Below the pieces are notes generated by a model, which did not search any database, was not told the DNA's origin, and worked only from the letters and a program-made list of their open reading frames with translations. The translations under genes were made by a program, and so were the position numbers. Positions 55,314 through 64,000 of a stretch of 64,000 bases of DNA are shown here, piece by piece; position 1 is the stretch's first letter; each line of letters opens with the position of its first letter. Source of the stretch: Necropsobacter rosorum. Its GTDB lineage: Bacteria > Pseudomonadota > Gammaproteobacteria > Enterobacterales > Pasteurellaceae. The stretch spans positions 1 through 64,000 of the forward strand of contig CCMQ01000017.1 of the NCBI GenBank assembly GCA_000751835.1. The letters are read 5' to 3'.

Positions 55314-57080
55314 ATGATGCGAACTCATTATTGCGGTGCGTTAAACCGCGAACACATCGGGCAGGCCGTGACCTTAAGCGGCTGGGTGCATAAACGGCGC
55401 GATTTGGGCGGGTTGATTTTTATTGATATGCGCGATCGCGAAGGCATTGTGCAGGTCTGTTTTGACCCGGCTTTCCCGGATGCGCTGAATGCCGCCGGTG
55501 CGTTGCGTAATGAGTTTTGTATTCAGATTAGCGGCGAGGTGATCGCCCGTCCGGCGAATCAAATCAACCGAAATATGGCGACCGGCGAGGTGGAAGTGCT
55601 GGCCAAAGCGCTGACCGTGTATAACGCCGCCGAGGCGCTGCCGCTGGATTTCAATCAGAATAATACCGAAGAACAGCGCCTGAAATACCGTTATCTGGAT
55701 TTACGCCGTCCGGAAATGGCGCAGCGTTTGAAAGCCCGCGCCAAGATTACCGCATTTGTGCGCCGTTTTATGGATGCCAACGGCTTTTTGGATATCGAAA
55801 CCCCGATGCTGACCAAAGCCACGCCGGAAGGCGCGCGCGATTATCTGGTGCCGAGCCGGGTGCATAAGGGCAAATTCTATGCCTTGCCGCAATCGCCGCA
55901 ATTGTTTAAACAGCTGCTGATGATGTCCGGTTTCGATCGCTATTATCAGATTGTGAAATGTTTCCGCGATGAAGATTTACGCGCCGATCGCCAGCCGGAA
56001 TTTACTCAAATCGATGTGGAGACCTCATTTTTAACCGCGCCGGAAGTGCGCGCGATCATGGAACGGATGATCCACGGCTTATGGCAGGATATTCTGGACG
56101 TGGATTTGGGCGAATTTCCGGTGATGACCTGGCAGGAAGCCATGCGGCGTTTTGGTTCGGACAAGCCGGATCTGCGCAATCCGCTGGAAATGGTGGATGT
56201 GGCGGACATCGTCAACGACGTGGATTTCAAGGTGTTCAGCGGCCCGGCGCAGGATCCGAACGGACGCGTGACGGCTATCCGCGTACCGAACGGGGCGAGT
56301 ATCACACGCAAACAAATCGACGAATATACCCAATTTGTCGGGATTTACGGCGCCAAAGGTCTGGCGTGGCTGAAAGTCAACGAGGCGGGCGCCGGTCTGG
56401 CCGGCATACAAAGCCCGATTGCCAAATTCTTAAACGAAGAAAAAATTAAGGCGATTTTAGACCGCACTTCGGCGCAAAGCGGCGATATATTGTTCTTCGG
56501 CGCGGATAAATGGCAAGTGGCGACCGATGCGATGGGCGCGCTGCGTTTGAAATTAGGCCGTGATTTAGGCTTGACCCGTCTGGATGAATGGCAGCCGCTG
56601 TGGGTGATTGACTTCCCGATGTTTGAACGCGATGACGAGGGCAATCTTGCCGCGATGCACCATCCGTTCACCTCGCCGAAAGCCTTTAGCCCGCAGCAGC
56701 TGGAAGCGGATCCGACCGGTGCGGTGGCCAATGCCTATGATATGGTGATCAACGGTTATGAAGTGGGCGGCGGTTCGGTGCGGATTTTTGATCCGGCGAT
56801 GCAGCAAACCGTGTTCCGCATTCTGGGGATTGACGAACAGCAACAGCGCGAAAAATTCGGCTTCCTGCTGGATGCCCTGAAATTCGGCACACCGCCGCAT
56901 GCGGGGCTGGCTTTCGGGCTGGATCGCTTGGTGATGCTGCTGACCGGCACGGACAATATCCGCGATGTGATCGCATTCCCGAAAACCACGGCCGCCGCCT
57001 GTTTGATGACGGAAGCGCCGAGCGTTGCGAATCCGCAGGCATTGGCGGAACTGGGGATCGCAGTGGCAAAAAGCGAATAA
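55314..57080 (+). CDS. aspS: aspartyl-tRNA synthetase
   Basis: Charges tRNA-Asp. AAGGA at 55302-55306 sets the ATG at 55314, giving 588 residues (590 in E. coli); a second ATG follows immediately. Domains: anticodon-binding OB fold (about 1-110, [23 protein letters not shown] near 17-39), class II core with motif 2 ([18 protein letters not shown] near 217-234), the bacterial GAD insert (about 290-410), and motif 3 ([13 protein letters not shown] near 530-542). It is a bacterial-type enzyme. A TATAAT lies at 55268-55273. Confidence 0.97.
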   Translation: MMRTHYCGALNREHIGQAVTLSGWVHKRRDLGGLIFIDMRDREGIVQVCFDPAFPDALNAAGALRNEFCIQISGEVIARPANQINRNMATGEVEVLAKALTVYNAAEALPLDFNQNNTEEQRLKYRYLDLRRPEMAQRLKARAKITAFVRRFMDANGFLDIETPMLTKATPEGARDYLVPSRVHKGKFYALPQSPQLFKQLLMMSGFDRYYQIVKCFRDEDLRADRQPEFTQIDVETSFLTAPEVRAIMERMIHGLWQDILDVDLGEFPVMTWQEAMRRFGSDKPDLRNPLEMVDVADIVNDVDFKVFSGPAQDPNGRVTAIRVPNGASITRKQIDEYTQFVGIYGAKGLAWLKVNEAGAGLAGIQSPIAKFLNEEKIKAILDRTSAQSGDILFFGADKWQVATDAMGALRLKLGRDLGLTRLDEWQPLWVIDFPMFERDDEGNLAAMHHPFTSPKAFSPQQLEADPTGAVANAYDMVINGYEVGGGSVRIFDPAMQQTVFRILGIDEQQQREKFGFLLDALKFGTPPHAGLAFGLDRLVMLLTGTDNIRDVIAFPKTTAAACLMTEAPSVANPQALAELGIAVAKSE

Positions 57081-57233
57081 TCTTAAACCGCCGGGCAGAT
57101 TGACCGGCGCCCTTTACCGTTTATCCGACGGCGCAACGCATATCCGTTTGCAAACAGGCTGTTGGCAAAGGTAATGCGTTGTCGGTCGGGTAGCAGCAGG
57201 GCGGGGCGGTGATGCCTGAATCGGATAGCGCTG

Positions 57234-57770
57234 ATGAAATATAAAAATCCTCATTCCATTCTTGCCGTGATCTACGCGCAAAACAGCGGGCGGGTGTTAA
57301 TGCTGCAGCGCCGGGACGATCCGAGCTTCTGGCAATCGGTGACCGGCTCGCTGGAGAGTGGCGAGTCGCCCTATCAGGCGGCGGTGCGGGAAGTGAAAGA
57401 AGAAACGGGAATTGATATTGCAGCGCAACACCTAAGCCTCATCAATTGCAACGCGCGTATAAAATTTGAAATTTTTCCGCATTTTCGGTATAAATACGCG
57501 CCGCATGTCACACATTGCACGGAATATCCGTTTTTATTGGCGCTGCCACAGGAATGCGAACCGCGCTTAAGCGAGCATTTAGCTTATCAATGGCTGGACG
57601 CCCGACAGGCGGCGGCGTTGACGAAATCCCCGAATAATGCACAGGCGATTAGAACATATTTAATAGATAAAAGTGCGGTTGAAAATTTATCGGTTTTTTC
57701 ACCGCACTTTAACGACGATAATAAGGTTTGTCGTTTGCGGAGGCAAAGCGATGAAACCGGAGCAACGTAA
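57234..57770 (+). CDS. nudB: dihydroneopterin triphosphate diphosphatase NudB, with an extended C-terminus
   Basis: Nudix hydrolase that removes pyrophosphate from dihydroneopterin triphosphate in folate synthesis. The Nudix box is near 38-60 (GSLESGESPYQAA then REVKEETG). The domain ends near residue 145, the usual 150-160 length, but the frame runs on to 178: residues about 146-160 are encoded by an inverted uptake-sequence pair (57669-57711). It stops 12 bases before yebC. The start ATG is set by family similarity; its ribosome binding site is poor. Position between aspS and yebC matches Haemophilus and E. coli. Confidence 0.88.
   Translation: MKYKNPHSILAVIYAQNSGRVLMLQRRDDPSFWQSVTGSLESGESPYQAAVREVKEETGIDIAAQHLSLINCNARIKFEIFPHFRYKYAPHVTHCTEYPFLLALPQECEPRLSEHLAYQWLDARQAAALTKSPNNAQAIRTYLIDKSAVENLSVFSPHFNDDNKVCRLRRQSDETGAT
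57669..57711. repeat. inverted uptake-sequence pair inside nudB
   Basis: AAAAGTGCGGTTGAAAA at 57669 and TTTTTTCACCGCACTTT ending about 57710 are complementary and look like a standard uptake-sequence terminator, but they lie within the open nudB frame and are read as codons for its tail. Confidence 0.8.
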
Positions 57771-57782
57771 AAGGAAAATAAC

Positions 57783-58523
57783 ATGGCAGGACATAGTAAG
57801 TGGGCCAATATTAAACACCGCAAAGCGGCACAGGATGCACAGCGCGGTAAAATTTTCACCAAATTAATCCGTGAGTTGGTTACCGCTGCCAAAATCGGCG
57901 GCGGCGATGCCGGATCAAATCCGCGTTTGCGTGCGGCGATTGATAAAGCGCTGGCCAGCAACATGACGCGCGACACCATTAACCGCGCCATTGATCGCGG
58001 TGTCGGCGGCGGTGATGACACCAATATGGAAACCAAAATTTACGAAGGTTACGGCCCGGGCGGAACTGCCGTGATGGTTGAGTGTCTAAGTGATAACGCC
58101 AACCGTACCATTTCGCAGGTGCGTCCGAGTTTTACCAAATGCGGCGGCAATCTGGGCACGGAAGGTTCGGTCGGTTATTTGTTCAGCAAAAAAGGCTTGA
58201 TCTTAATTGCAAGCGGTGACGAAGACGCATTGACCGAAGCCGCTATCGAAGCCGGCGCCGACGATATTCAGGCACAGGAAGACGGCAGTTTTGAAATTTA
58301 TACTGCGTGGGAAGAATTAGGCGCCGTGCGTGATGCGATTGAAGCGGCGGGCTTTAACGTGCAGGAAGCGGAAGTCACCATGATCCCGTCCACGACGGTG
58401 GATCTGGATGCGGAAACCGCACCGAAATTATTAAGATTAATCGATATGCTGGAAGATTGCGATGACGTACAGAACGTCTATCATAACGGCGAAATCAGCG
58501 ATGAAGTCGCCGCATTGCTTTAA
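57783..58523 (+). CDS. yebC: YebC/TACO1-family regulator
   Basis: Conserved 246-residue protein ([22 protein letters not shown] start) once called a transcription regulator; recent work also places family members at ribosomes to help translate proline-rich stretches. The [21 protein letters not shown] segment near 87-107 is typical. AAGGA precedes the ATG. It lies upstream of ruvC, as in E. coli, with a lipoprotein gene inserted between. Confidence 0.95.
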   Translation: MAGHSKWANIKHRKAAQDAQRGKIFTKLIRELVTAAKIGGGDAGSNPRLRAAIDKALASNMTRDTINRAIDRGVGGGDDTNMETKIYEGYGPGGTAVMVECLSDNANRTISQVRPSFTKCGGNLGTEGSVGYLFSKKGLILIASGDEDALTEAAIEAGADDIQAQEDGSFEIYTAWEELGAVRDAIEAAGFNVQEAEVTMIPSTTVDLDAETAPKLLRLIDMLEDCDDVQNVYHNGEISDEVAALL

Positions 58524-58549
58524 TTGACAGAATTTTTCAGGAGAAACCA

Positions 58550-59020
58550 ATGAAATTTATCTCATCTTTAGCATTAATCGGATTATCAGTCGCCTTAGCC
58601 GGCTGTGACGACAAACCGCAACAGGCGCCGGCGGCTCCTCAGGACGCGCCGAAAGCGCAGGTACAAGAAGCGCCTAAAGCCGAGCAGCCCGCTCAACAAA
58701 CCGTGACTAAAACCGTCGAATACGCCTGCGGTGCGGACAGTAACGAGCCGGTTATCGTAACCTATCGTTTTGAAGGTCAGGAACCGGTGGCGGCGGATGT
58801 GGTGTTCAAAGGCCAGAATGTGTCGGCCTCCGGCTTTATGCGTGATACGAACGATCAGGAGAGCGCAAGATTTATCAGCGCGGATAAATTTGTTTGGGTC
58901 GCCGATAACTTTACGCTGGATAACGTGGATAAAGTCAACGGCAACATGTTGTATGTGGACGGTAAAGAATCCGATGAGATTCTGGTAAAATACTGCGCCA
59001 CCCCGAAATCGGTTAAATAA
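58550..59020 (+). CDS. lipoprotein of unknown function with a two-cysteine C-terminal domain
   Basis: The 156-residue product has a clear lipoprotein signal with lipobox LAGC (C19). Residues about 22-52 are a Pro/Ala/Gln spacer with near-repeats (APAAP, PKAQVQEAPKAEQPA). From about 57 to 150 a beta-rich domain runs from VEYACG (C63) to VKYC (C150); the two cysteines may pair. The overall plan resembles that of the OapB lipoprotein in this window. It is inserted between yebC and ruvC, where E. coli has nothing similar. Function unknown. Confidence 0.75.
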   Translation: MKFISSLALIGLSVALAGCDDKPQQAPAAPQDAPKAQVQEAPKAEQPAQQTVTKTVEYACGADSNEPVIVTYRFEGQEPVAADVVFKGQNVSASGFMRDTNDQESARFISADKFVWVADNFTLDNVDKVNGNMLYVDGKESDEILVKYCATPKSVK

Positions 59021-59028
59021 TCAAACAT

Positions 59029-59055
59029 AAGCGGGCAATAGCTCGCTTATTTTTT
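59029..59055 (+). terminator. terminator after the lipoprotein gene
   Basis: AAGCGGGC (59029-59036) pairs with GCTCGCTT (59041-59048) with one G-T pair, followed by ATTTTTT. It precedes ruvC by about 15 bases. Confidence 0.75.
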
Positions 59056-59066
59056 GCGGCAGGTTT

Positions 59067-59639
59067 ATGACGGTTATTTTAGGTATCGATCCCGGCTCGC
59101 GCGTCACCGGCTACGGCGTGATTCGCCAGCAGGGGCGACAGCTGGACTATCTCGGCAGCGGGGCGATCCGCACATTGGCGGAAGATTTGCCGACCCGGCT
59201 GAAACGCATTTATGCCGGCGTGACGGAAATCATCACGCAGTTTCAACCGGATATGTTTGCGATTGAAGAAGTGTTTTTGGCTAAAAACGCCAGCTCGGCG
59301 TTAAAGCTCGGACAGGCGCGCGGCACCGCGATTGTGGCGGCGGTGAATCATGACCTGCCGGTGTTTGAATATGCCGCGCGGCTGGTGAAGCAGACCGTAG
59401 TCGGCATCGGATCGGCGGATAAAACGCAGGTGCAGGATATGGTGACCCGCATCCTGAAATTATCCGATACGCCGCAGGCGGATGCGGCGGATGCCTTAGC
59501 CATTGCGATTACCCATGCGCACAGCATGCCGCATTCGCTGCGGGTGGCGGACAGCGTGAAAAGCTCAGAAACGCAGGAAAAATTGACCGCACTTTTAGGC
59601 ACGCGTTACAGCCGCGGGCGCTTTCGGCTTAAAATCTGA
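59067..59639 (+). CDS. ruvC: Holliday junction resolvase RuvC
   Basis: Endonuclease that cuts Holliday junctions. The 190-residue protein has the acidic active site D8 ([13 protein letters not shown]), E68 (IEEVFLA), and D139/D142 (DAADALA). RuvC precedes ruvAB but is separated by a 72-base gap containing a LexA box, so ruvC itself is likely outside SOS control, as in E. coli. Confidence 0.96.
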   Translation: MTVILGIDPGSRVTGYGVIRQQGRQLDYLGSGAIRTLAEDLPTRLKRIYAGVTEIITQFQPDMFAIEEVFLAKNASSALKLGQARGTAIVAAVNHDLPVFEYAARLVKQTVVGIGSADKTQVQDMVTRILKLSDTPQADAADALAIAITHAHSMPHSLRVADSVKSSETQEKLTALLGTRYSRGRFRLKI

Positions 59640-59649
59640 CGTTAAAAAA

Positions 59650-59665
59650 CTGGATATTTATCCAG
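59650..59665. promoter_or_regulatory. LexA box upstream of ruvA
   Basis: CTGGATATTTATCCAG is almost identical to the E. coli ruvAB operator (CTGGATATCTATCCAG), a non-canonical CTGG-N8-CCAG SOS box. It lies 46 bases before ruvA. Extended to 59647-59668 it also forms a hairpin with a T-rich 3' side and could weakly terminate ruvC transcripts. Confidence 0.85.
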
Positions 59666-59711
59666 TTTTATTTTATGCTATGCAAAATTTTTATCGAAGG
59701 TAAATCACATT

Positions 59712-60326
59712 ATGATCGGTCGTTTAAAAGGATTGCTGATTGAAAAGCAACCGCCGGAAATCCTGCTGGATGTGCAAGGGGTCGGCTATGAATTATTGCT
59801 GCCGATGACCAGTTTTTATAATCTGCCGGAAATCGGGCAGCAAGTCACATTATTTACCCATTTAACCGTGCGTGAAGACGCCCATTTATTATTCGGATTC
59901 TCGCATAAAAACGACCGCACTTTATTCCGCGAACTGATTAAAACCAACGGCGTCGGCCCGAAACTGGCGTTAGCCATCCTGTCTGCGATGTCCGTCACGG
60001 AATTCGCTTATGCGATTGAGCGGGAAGAGTTATCCCGGCTGACCAAAATTCCGGGCGTGGGTAAAAAAACGGCGGAGCGGTTGCTGGTGGAATTAAAAGG
60101 CAAATTCAACGGCATGCAGCAGGCGGATTTCTTTGTGCAGAGCAGCCGTCTGCCGAGTGCGCCGAAAAACGCCTCGGCGTCCGATATACAAGTGGATGAC
60201 GCGGTTGCCGCCTTGATCGCCTTGGGTTATAAACAAAACGATGCGGAAAAAATGGTGAACAAAATCGCCAAACCGGAGTTGAACAGCGAACAATTAATCC
60301 GCGAGGCGTTAAAAGCCGCGTTGTAA
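59712..60326 (+). CDS. ruvA: Holliday junction branch-migration protein RuvA
   Basis: Binds four-way junctions and loads RuvB. The 204-residue product has the N-terminal OB domain ([20 protein letters not shown] near 1-20), two helix-hairpin-helix motifs (about 72-125, [16 protein letters not shown] and [16 protein letters not shown]) and a C-terminal RuvB-binding domain (about 155-204). It is followed by ruvB after 13 bases and preceded by a LexA box. Confidence 0.97.
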   Translation: MIGRLKGLLIEKQPPEILLDVQGVGYELLLPMTSFYNLPEIGQQVTLFTHLTVREDAHLLFGFSHKNDRTLFRELIKTNGVGPKLALAILSAMSVTEFAYAIEREELSRLTKIPGVGKKTAERLLVELKGKFNGMQQADFFVQSSRLPSAPKNASASDIQVDDAVAALIALGYKQNDAEKMVNKIAKPELNSEQLIREALKAAL

Positions 60327-60339
60327 CAGACAGATAACT

Positions 60340-61353
60340 ATGATTGAAGCAGACAGAATTATCAGCGCGACGGCAAAGACGGACGAAGAATATATTGATC
60401 GTGCGATTCGCCCTAAACTGTTGACCGATTATGTGGGACAGCCGCAGGTTTGTGAGCAGATGGCGATTTTTATTCAGGCGGCGAAACTGCGTCAGGATGC
60501 GCTGGATCACTTGCTGATTTTCGGCCCGCCGGGACTGGGAAAAACCACGTTGGCGAATATTGTTGCCAATGAAATGGGAGTGAATATCCGTACTACATCG
60601 GGGCCTGTGCTGGAAAAAGCCGGCGATCTGGCGGCGATGCTGACCAATCTCGAACCGCACGATGTGCTGTTTATTGATGAAATTCATCGTTTATCGCCGG
60701 CAATCGAAGAAGTGCTGTACCCGGCGATGGAAGATTATCAGCTGGATATTATGATCGGCGAAGGTCCGGCCGCCCGTTCGATCAAGCTGGATTTACCTCC
60801 CTTCACCCTGATCGGCGCCACCACGCGCGCAGGCTCGTTAACATCACCGCTGCGGGATCGTTTCGGTATTGTACAGCGTCTGGAATTTTACTCGGTGGAA
60901 GATTTAACCGCGATCGTCAGCCGCAGTGCCGGATGTCTCAATTTAACCCTTGAGCCCGGCGCCGCACAGGAAATCGCCTGCCGTTCACGCGGCACGCCGC
61001 GAATCGCCAATCGCTTACTGCGCCGGGTGCGTGATTATGCCGATGTCAAAAACGGCGGCGTGATTTCCGCGCTCATTGCACAATCCGCCTTATCTATGCT
61101 GGATGTGGATCCCGCCGGCTTCGATTTTATGGATCGCAAACTGCTCAATGCCATTATCGAACGTTTCGACGGCGGCCCGGTCGGACTGGATAACCTGGCC
61201 GCCGCCATCGGCGAAGAACGGGATACCATCGAAGATGTCTTAGAACCTTATTTAATCCAACAGGGTTTCCTGCAACGCACCCCCCGCGGCCGCATCGCCA
61301 CCGCAAGAACTTACCGGCATTTTGGGTTGGTAAGAATGGTTAATGACGAATAG
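60340..61353 (+). CDS. ruvB: Holliday junction branch-migration helicase RuvB
   Basis: AAA+ motor that drives branch migration with RuvA. The 337-residue product carries Walker [10 protein letters not shown] near 62-70, Walker [10 protein letters not shown] near 110-118, sensor 1 near 160 (LIGATTRAG) and the arginine finger segment near 169-176 (SPLRDRFG), then a C-terminal winged helix. It is SOS-linked through ruvA. Confidence 0.97.
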   Translation: MIEADRIISATAKTDEEYIDRAIRPKLLTDYVGQPQVCEQMAIFIQAAKLRQDALDHLLIFGPPGLGKTTLANIVANEMGVNIRTTSGPVLEKAGDLAAMLTNLEPHDVLFIDEIHRLSPAIEEVLYPAMEDYQLDIMIGEGPAARSIKLDLPPFTLIGATTRAGSLTSPLRDRFGIVQRLEFYSVEDLTAIVSRSAGCLNLTLEPGAAQEIACRSRGTPRIANRLLRRVRDYADVKNGGVISALIAQSALSMLDVDPAGFDFMDRKLLNAIIERFDGGPVGLDNLAAAIGEERDTIEDVLEPYLIQQGFLQRTPRGRIATARTYRHFGLVRMVNDE

Positions 61354-61382
61354 ATAAAAGCAATCTCTGAAAATACGGGATG

Positions 61383-61407
61383 ACGGGGCAAAACTGATTT
61401 GCCCCGT
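61383..61407. terminator. hairpin between convergent ruvB and glxK
   Basis: ACGGGGCAAA (61383-61392) pairs with TTTGCCCCGT (61398-61407). There is no good T-run on either side, so it is likely a weak bidirectional terminator. Confidence 0.6.
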
Positions 61408-61422
61408 TATGGATGCTATGCA

Positions 61423-62556
61423 CTATTTTGCTAATCGATAAAGTCGGGCAACATTCTGAGCAGTAGAAATTAAATTTTCCCGACCGCACTTTAAGGTTGC
61501 TTCCAGACTGTCGATCTGCCGGATTATCGGGAAGACGGCGTCAATGCCGTGATCATAAATTGCCTCGTAATCTTCACGCAAACTGCCGACAATGGCGATA
61601 ACCGGTTTGTTAAATGCTTTTGCCGTTTGGGCTACGCCGATCGGCGTTTTGCCGAGAACGCTTTGCCCGTCCATACGTCCTTCCCCGGTAATCACCATAT
61701 CCGCATCTTTCACGACTTCTGTAAGATTCAGTGTGTCAATAATAATTTTTACGCCGGATTTTAACCGCACTTTAGGTAGCAGCAGCAAACCGCCGCCCAT
61801 ACCGCCTGCCGCACCTGCGCCCGGTTTATCGCGAATATTTAATCCGTATTGATTTTCGACCAGATGTGAAAAGTGCCGCAACGCATTGTCCAACACCTCG
61901 ATCATGGCTGCCGTTGCGCCTTTTTGCGGGCCGAAAATAGCTGAAGCACCGGTATTTCCGCATAGCGGATTATTCACATCGCAAGCGACATCCAGTTCGA
62001 TGTCCTGTAGACGGGGATCCAGTTCACTGAGATCAATTGTTTTAATTTCGCTAAGATGTTCGCCGCCGAAACCGATCTGTTTGTTTTGTTTATCCAGAAA
62101 TTTTGCCCCTAGTGCCTGTAACATACCGATTCCGCCATCGTTTGTTGCACTGCCGCCAAGTCCCAGAATGATTTTTTTCACGCCGAGATCAAGTGCAGCT
62201 CTGATCAACTCACCGGTACCGAAACTGGTGGTTTTTAGCGGATTACGTTGTGCGCTGGGAACTAAATGTAAGCCGGATGCGGCGGCCATTTCGATGATCG
62301 CAGTCTGATTGTCGCCGGACAGGCCGAAAAAGGCGGACACGTTGTTGCCTAACGGCGCACATACTTCGACATTAATCATTTTGCCTTGCGTTGCGTCCAC
62401 CAGCGACTGTACTGTGCCTTCGCCGCCATCAGCCATCGGAATCTTGACATATTCGGCCGCGGGAAAAATCTTTTTTAACCCGATTTCGATAGCTTCGGCG
62501 ACTTCCAGTGCCGTCAGACTTTCTTTGAAACTATCCGGAGCGATTACGAATTTCAT
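61423..62556 (-). CDS. glxK: glycerate kinase (GlxK/GarK type)
   Basis: Phosphorylates D-glycerate to 2-phosphoglycerate, feeding glycolysis. The 377-residue product matches the GlxK/GarK family, starting MKFVIAPDSFKESLTA, with IPMADGGEGTVQSLV near 40-54, LGGSATNDGGIGMLQALG near 132-149 and GEGRMDGQSVLGKTP near 291-305. AGGAT precedes the ATG. It lies 13 bases after the GntP permease gene, making a glycerate uptake and use unit. Confidence 0.94.
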   Translation of the reverse strand: MKFVIAPDSFKESLTALEVAEAIEIGLKKIFPAAEYVKIPMADGGEGTVQSLVDATQGKMINVEVCAPLGNNVSAFFGLSGDNQTAIIEMAAASGLHLVPSAQRNPLKTTSFGTGELIRAALDLGVKKIILGLGGSATNDGGIGMLQALGAKFLDKQNKQIGFGGEHLSEIKTIDLSELDPRLQDIELDVACDVNNPLCGNTGASAIFGPQKGATAAMIEVLDNALRHFSHLVENQYGLNIRDKPGAGAAGGMGGGLLLLPKVRLKSGVKIIIDTLNLTEVVKDADMVITGEGRMDGQSVLGKTPIGVAQTAKAFNKPVIAIVGSLREDYEAIYDHGIDAVFPIIRQIDSLEATLKCGRENLISTAQNVARLYRLAK

Positions 62557-62569
62557 GCTTGTTATCCTG

Positions 62570-63946
62570 TTACAGTAATATTAAGGAAAGTAGATAGACG
62601 CTTAGCATACCGACAATCCCCATAATAAACGTGAGTGTGGTTTGGGTACGATAGCCTTGTTGCGGCGTCATTTTCGTAAAGTTTGTGACTACCCAGAAAT
62701 AGCTGTCGTTGGCATGAGAAATACACATTGCGCCGGCCGCGATAGCCATGACCGTTAATGCGGCCGCCATTTCTGAGGTTAATCCCAGTGCATTCATGAG
62801 TGAATCGCTTGCATCAAACATGCCCATAATGGCGGCGGTGGTAATCATGGCGACGGTTGAACTGCCTTGTGCGGTTTTCAATACCGCCGAGATGATGAAC
62901 GGGAAGAAAATGCCGGCGGTACTGATAATATGCGCATTTTGTTTGATATATTCGACAAACCCGGCTTCGATAATCACTTTGCCCAACACGCCGCCTGCCG
63001 CGGTAATAAATAAAATCGGCCCGACAATTTTTAACGTCTCATTGGTTAGGTTGTCGAATTCAGCAATTTTATTTGAATTAAGCAGTAAAAAGACGGAGAA
63101 AATAACGCCGACGGCTAATGCGATAATCGGATTACCGAGAAATTGGATTAGCGTTCCCACAGCGCCTTCCAAACCGATAATTTTCGCAATGGAACCTAAT
63201 GCCATTAACAGAATCGGCATCAAGATTGGCGCCAGACTAAGAAAGCCGCTCGGTAATTTGCCGTATTGCTTGATTAACTCATCATAGCTTTGCGTAATAA
63301 GGCTATCGGCTTCGACCTCCGATAACGTCACGCTTTTACCGATTTGTTTTGCGAAAATATAACTGGCGATCAGCACGGGCAGGGAAGCAACGATCCCCAT
63401 GAGAATCACCAATAATAAATTATGGCTTAAACCTACCGCACCGGCCACGGCAATCGGGCCCGGTGTCGGCGGAATAAAGACATGGGCTGTGTATAAACCG
63501 GCGCTCAATGCTACGGCCATGCCAACCGGATTTGCAGCGATTTTTTTACGAATAGCCTCACGGATAGGATTTAATACCACAAATCCGCTGTCGCAGAATA
63601 CGGGGATACCGACGACCCACCCCATAATTAACATGGCAAGTTCCGGACGTTTCTGACCCACCACATTGACCACCATATCGGCCAATTTAAGTGCCGCGCC
63701 GGTTTTTTCCAATACCGTACCGATAATTGCGCCGAAAATGATAACAATCCCGATACTTTTAAATGTGCCGCTGAAACCGTCACCGACAATCGCCGGAATT
63801 TTGTTTAAACTGATACCGGCCACTAGGGCGAGTGTCAGGGAGATTGTCATCAGCGCTAAGAATGGGTGAACTTTTAGTTTTGCGATCATCCAGATCATAA
63901 TGATGATGGCAATAATAAAACTGATAATCAGTGCTATACCGCTCAT
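62570..63946 (-). CDS. GntP-family permease, probable glycerate transporter
   Basis: Inner-membrane gluconate:H+ symporter family protein of 458 residues with about 12-14 helices. The GIPVFCDSGFVVLNPIREAIRKK region near 115-137, HVFIPPTPGPIAVAG near 156-170 and C-terminal MCISHANDSYFWVVTNFTKM near 409-428 are strong GntP signatures. The tight coupling to glxK suggests D-glycerate as substrate rather than gluconate; that is inference. AGGAG precedes the ATG. The promoter lies within or beyond the last 54 bases of the window. Confidence 0.9.
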   Translation of the reverse strand: MSGIALIISFIIAIIIMIWMIAKLKVHPFLALMTISLTLALVAGISLNKIPAIVGDGFSGTFKSIGIVIIFGAIIGTVLEKTGAALKLADMVVNVVGQKRPELAMLIMGWVVGIPVFCDSGFVVLNPIREAIRKKIAANPVGMAVALSAGLYTAHVFIPPTPGPIAVAGAVGLSHNLLLVILMGIVASLPVLIASYIFAKQIGKSVTLSEVEADSLITQSYDELIKQYGKLPSGFLSLAPILMPILLMALGSIAKIIGLEGAVGTLIQFLGNPIIALAVGVIFSVFLLLNSNKIAEFDNLTNETLKIVGPILFITAAGGVLGKVIIEAGFVEYIKQNAHIISTAGIFFPFIISAVLKTAQGSSTVAMITTAAIMGMFDASDSLMNALGLTSEMAAALTVMAIAAGAMCISHANDSYFWVVTNFTKMTPQQGYRTQTTLTFIMGIVGMLSVYLLSLILL

Positions 63947-64000
63947 AGAAAACTCCTTACGTTGTTGAGAATCCTATTGCAGATTATTATTGCTTTAAGC

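Noticed and set aside
59640-59674. simple rho-independent terminator of ruvC
   Set aside because: The stem centre is a near-exact copy of the E. coli ruvAB LexA box, so an operator is the better primary reading.

Overview
The window is a 64 kb stretch of chromosome from a gammaproteobacterium of the family Pasteurellaceae. Three things point there: the 9-mer AAGTGCGGT/ACCGCACTT (the Haemophilus-type DNA uptake signal) occurs about fifty times; protein sequences and gene neighbourhoods match Haemophilus influenzae (oapA-oapB-epmB/efp, rnt-gloA-cmoA, yebC-ruvCAB); and almost every gene has a close E. coli counterpart. The fairly GC-rich coding sequence and a D-lactate dehydrogenase gene would suit a Basfia/Mannheimia succiniciproducens-like rumen organism, but species is an inference. 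I saw no prophage, insertion sequence, CRISPR array or obvious genomic island.

Layout. 1-1.5 kb: 5' end of a tRNA-Asp, dnaQ and rnhA. 1.5-6.6 kb: mannose uptake and entry into glycolysis (manXYZ, yobD, manA) plus tmaR, behind two CRP sites. 6.8-10.4 kb: serC, hisC, aroA. 10.7-14.7 kb: SOS and stress genes (recN with a LexA box, nadK, grpE, tadA). 14.7-18.5 kb: an rppH-tauE-lgt-thyA-sel1-tadA run. 18.55-19.1 kb: a non-coding stretch with DnaA boxes, an IHF site and clustered GATC sites. 19.1-24.8 kb: ampD, then the competence pilus operon pilABCD with a CRP-S site, then coaE-yacG. 24.9-29.1 kb: a glycine riboswitch with an AGCS symporter, raiA, and a preQ1 riboswitch with queCDE.

29.1-36.5 kb: xerD, an MFS transporter, proC, rdgC, oapBA, and the divergent pair epmB/efp. 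36.5-42.5 kb: purA, lysC, proA, and two membrane-protein genes. 42.6-42.9 kb: a tRNA Gly-Cys-Leu operon. 43.2-50.1 kb: metB, ldhA, trxA, rluC and rne. 50.3-57 kb: tRNA-Ser, priC, an antiporter-family gene, rnt, gloA, cmoA, an ICMT-like gene and aspS. 57.2-61.4 kb: nudB, yebC, a lipoprotein gene and ruvC-ruvAB (LexA box before ruvA). 61.4-64 kb: glycerate kinase and a GntP-family permease.

Most of this is ordinary core genome. The most interesting parts are non-coding: the DnaA/IHF/GATC cluster beside rppH, two metabolite riboswitches, competence and SOS operators, and places where uptake sequences have been absorbed into terminators, start codons or protein C-termini.
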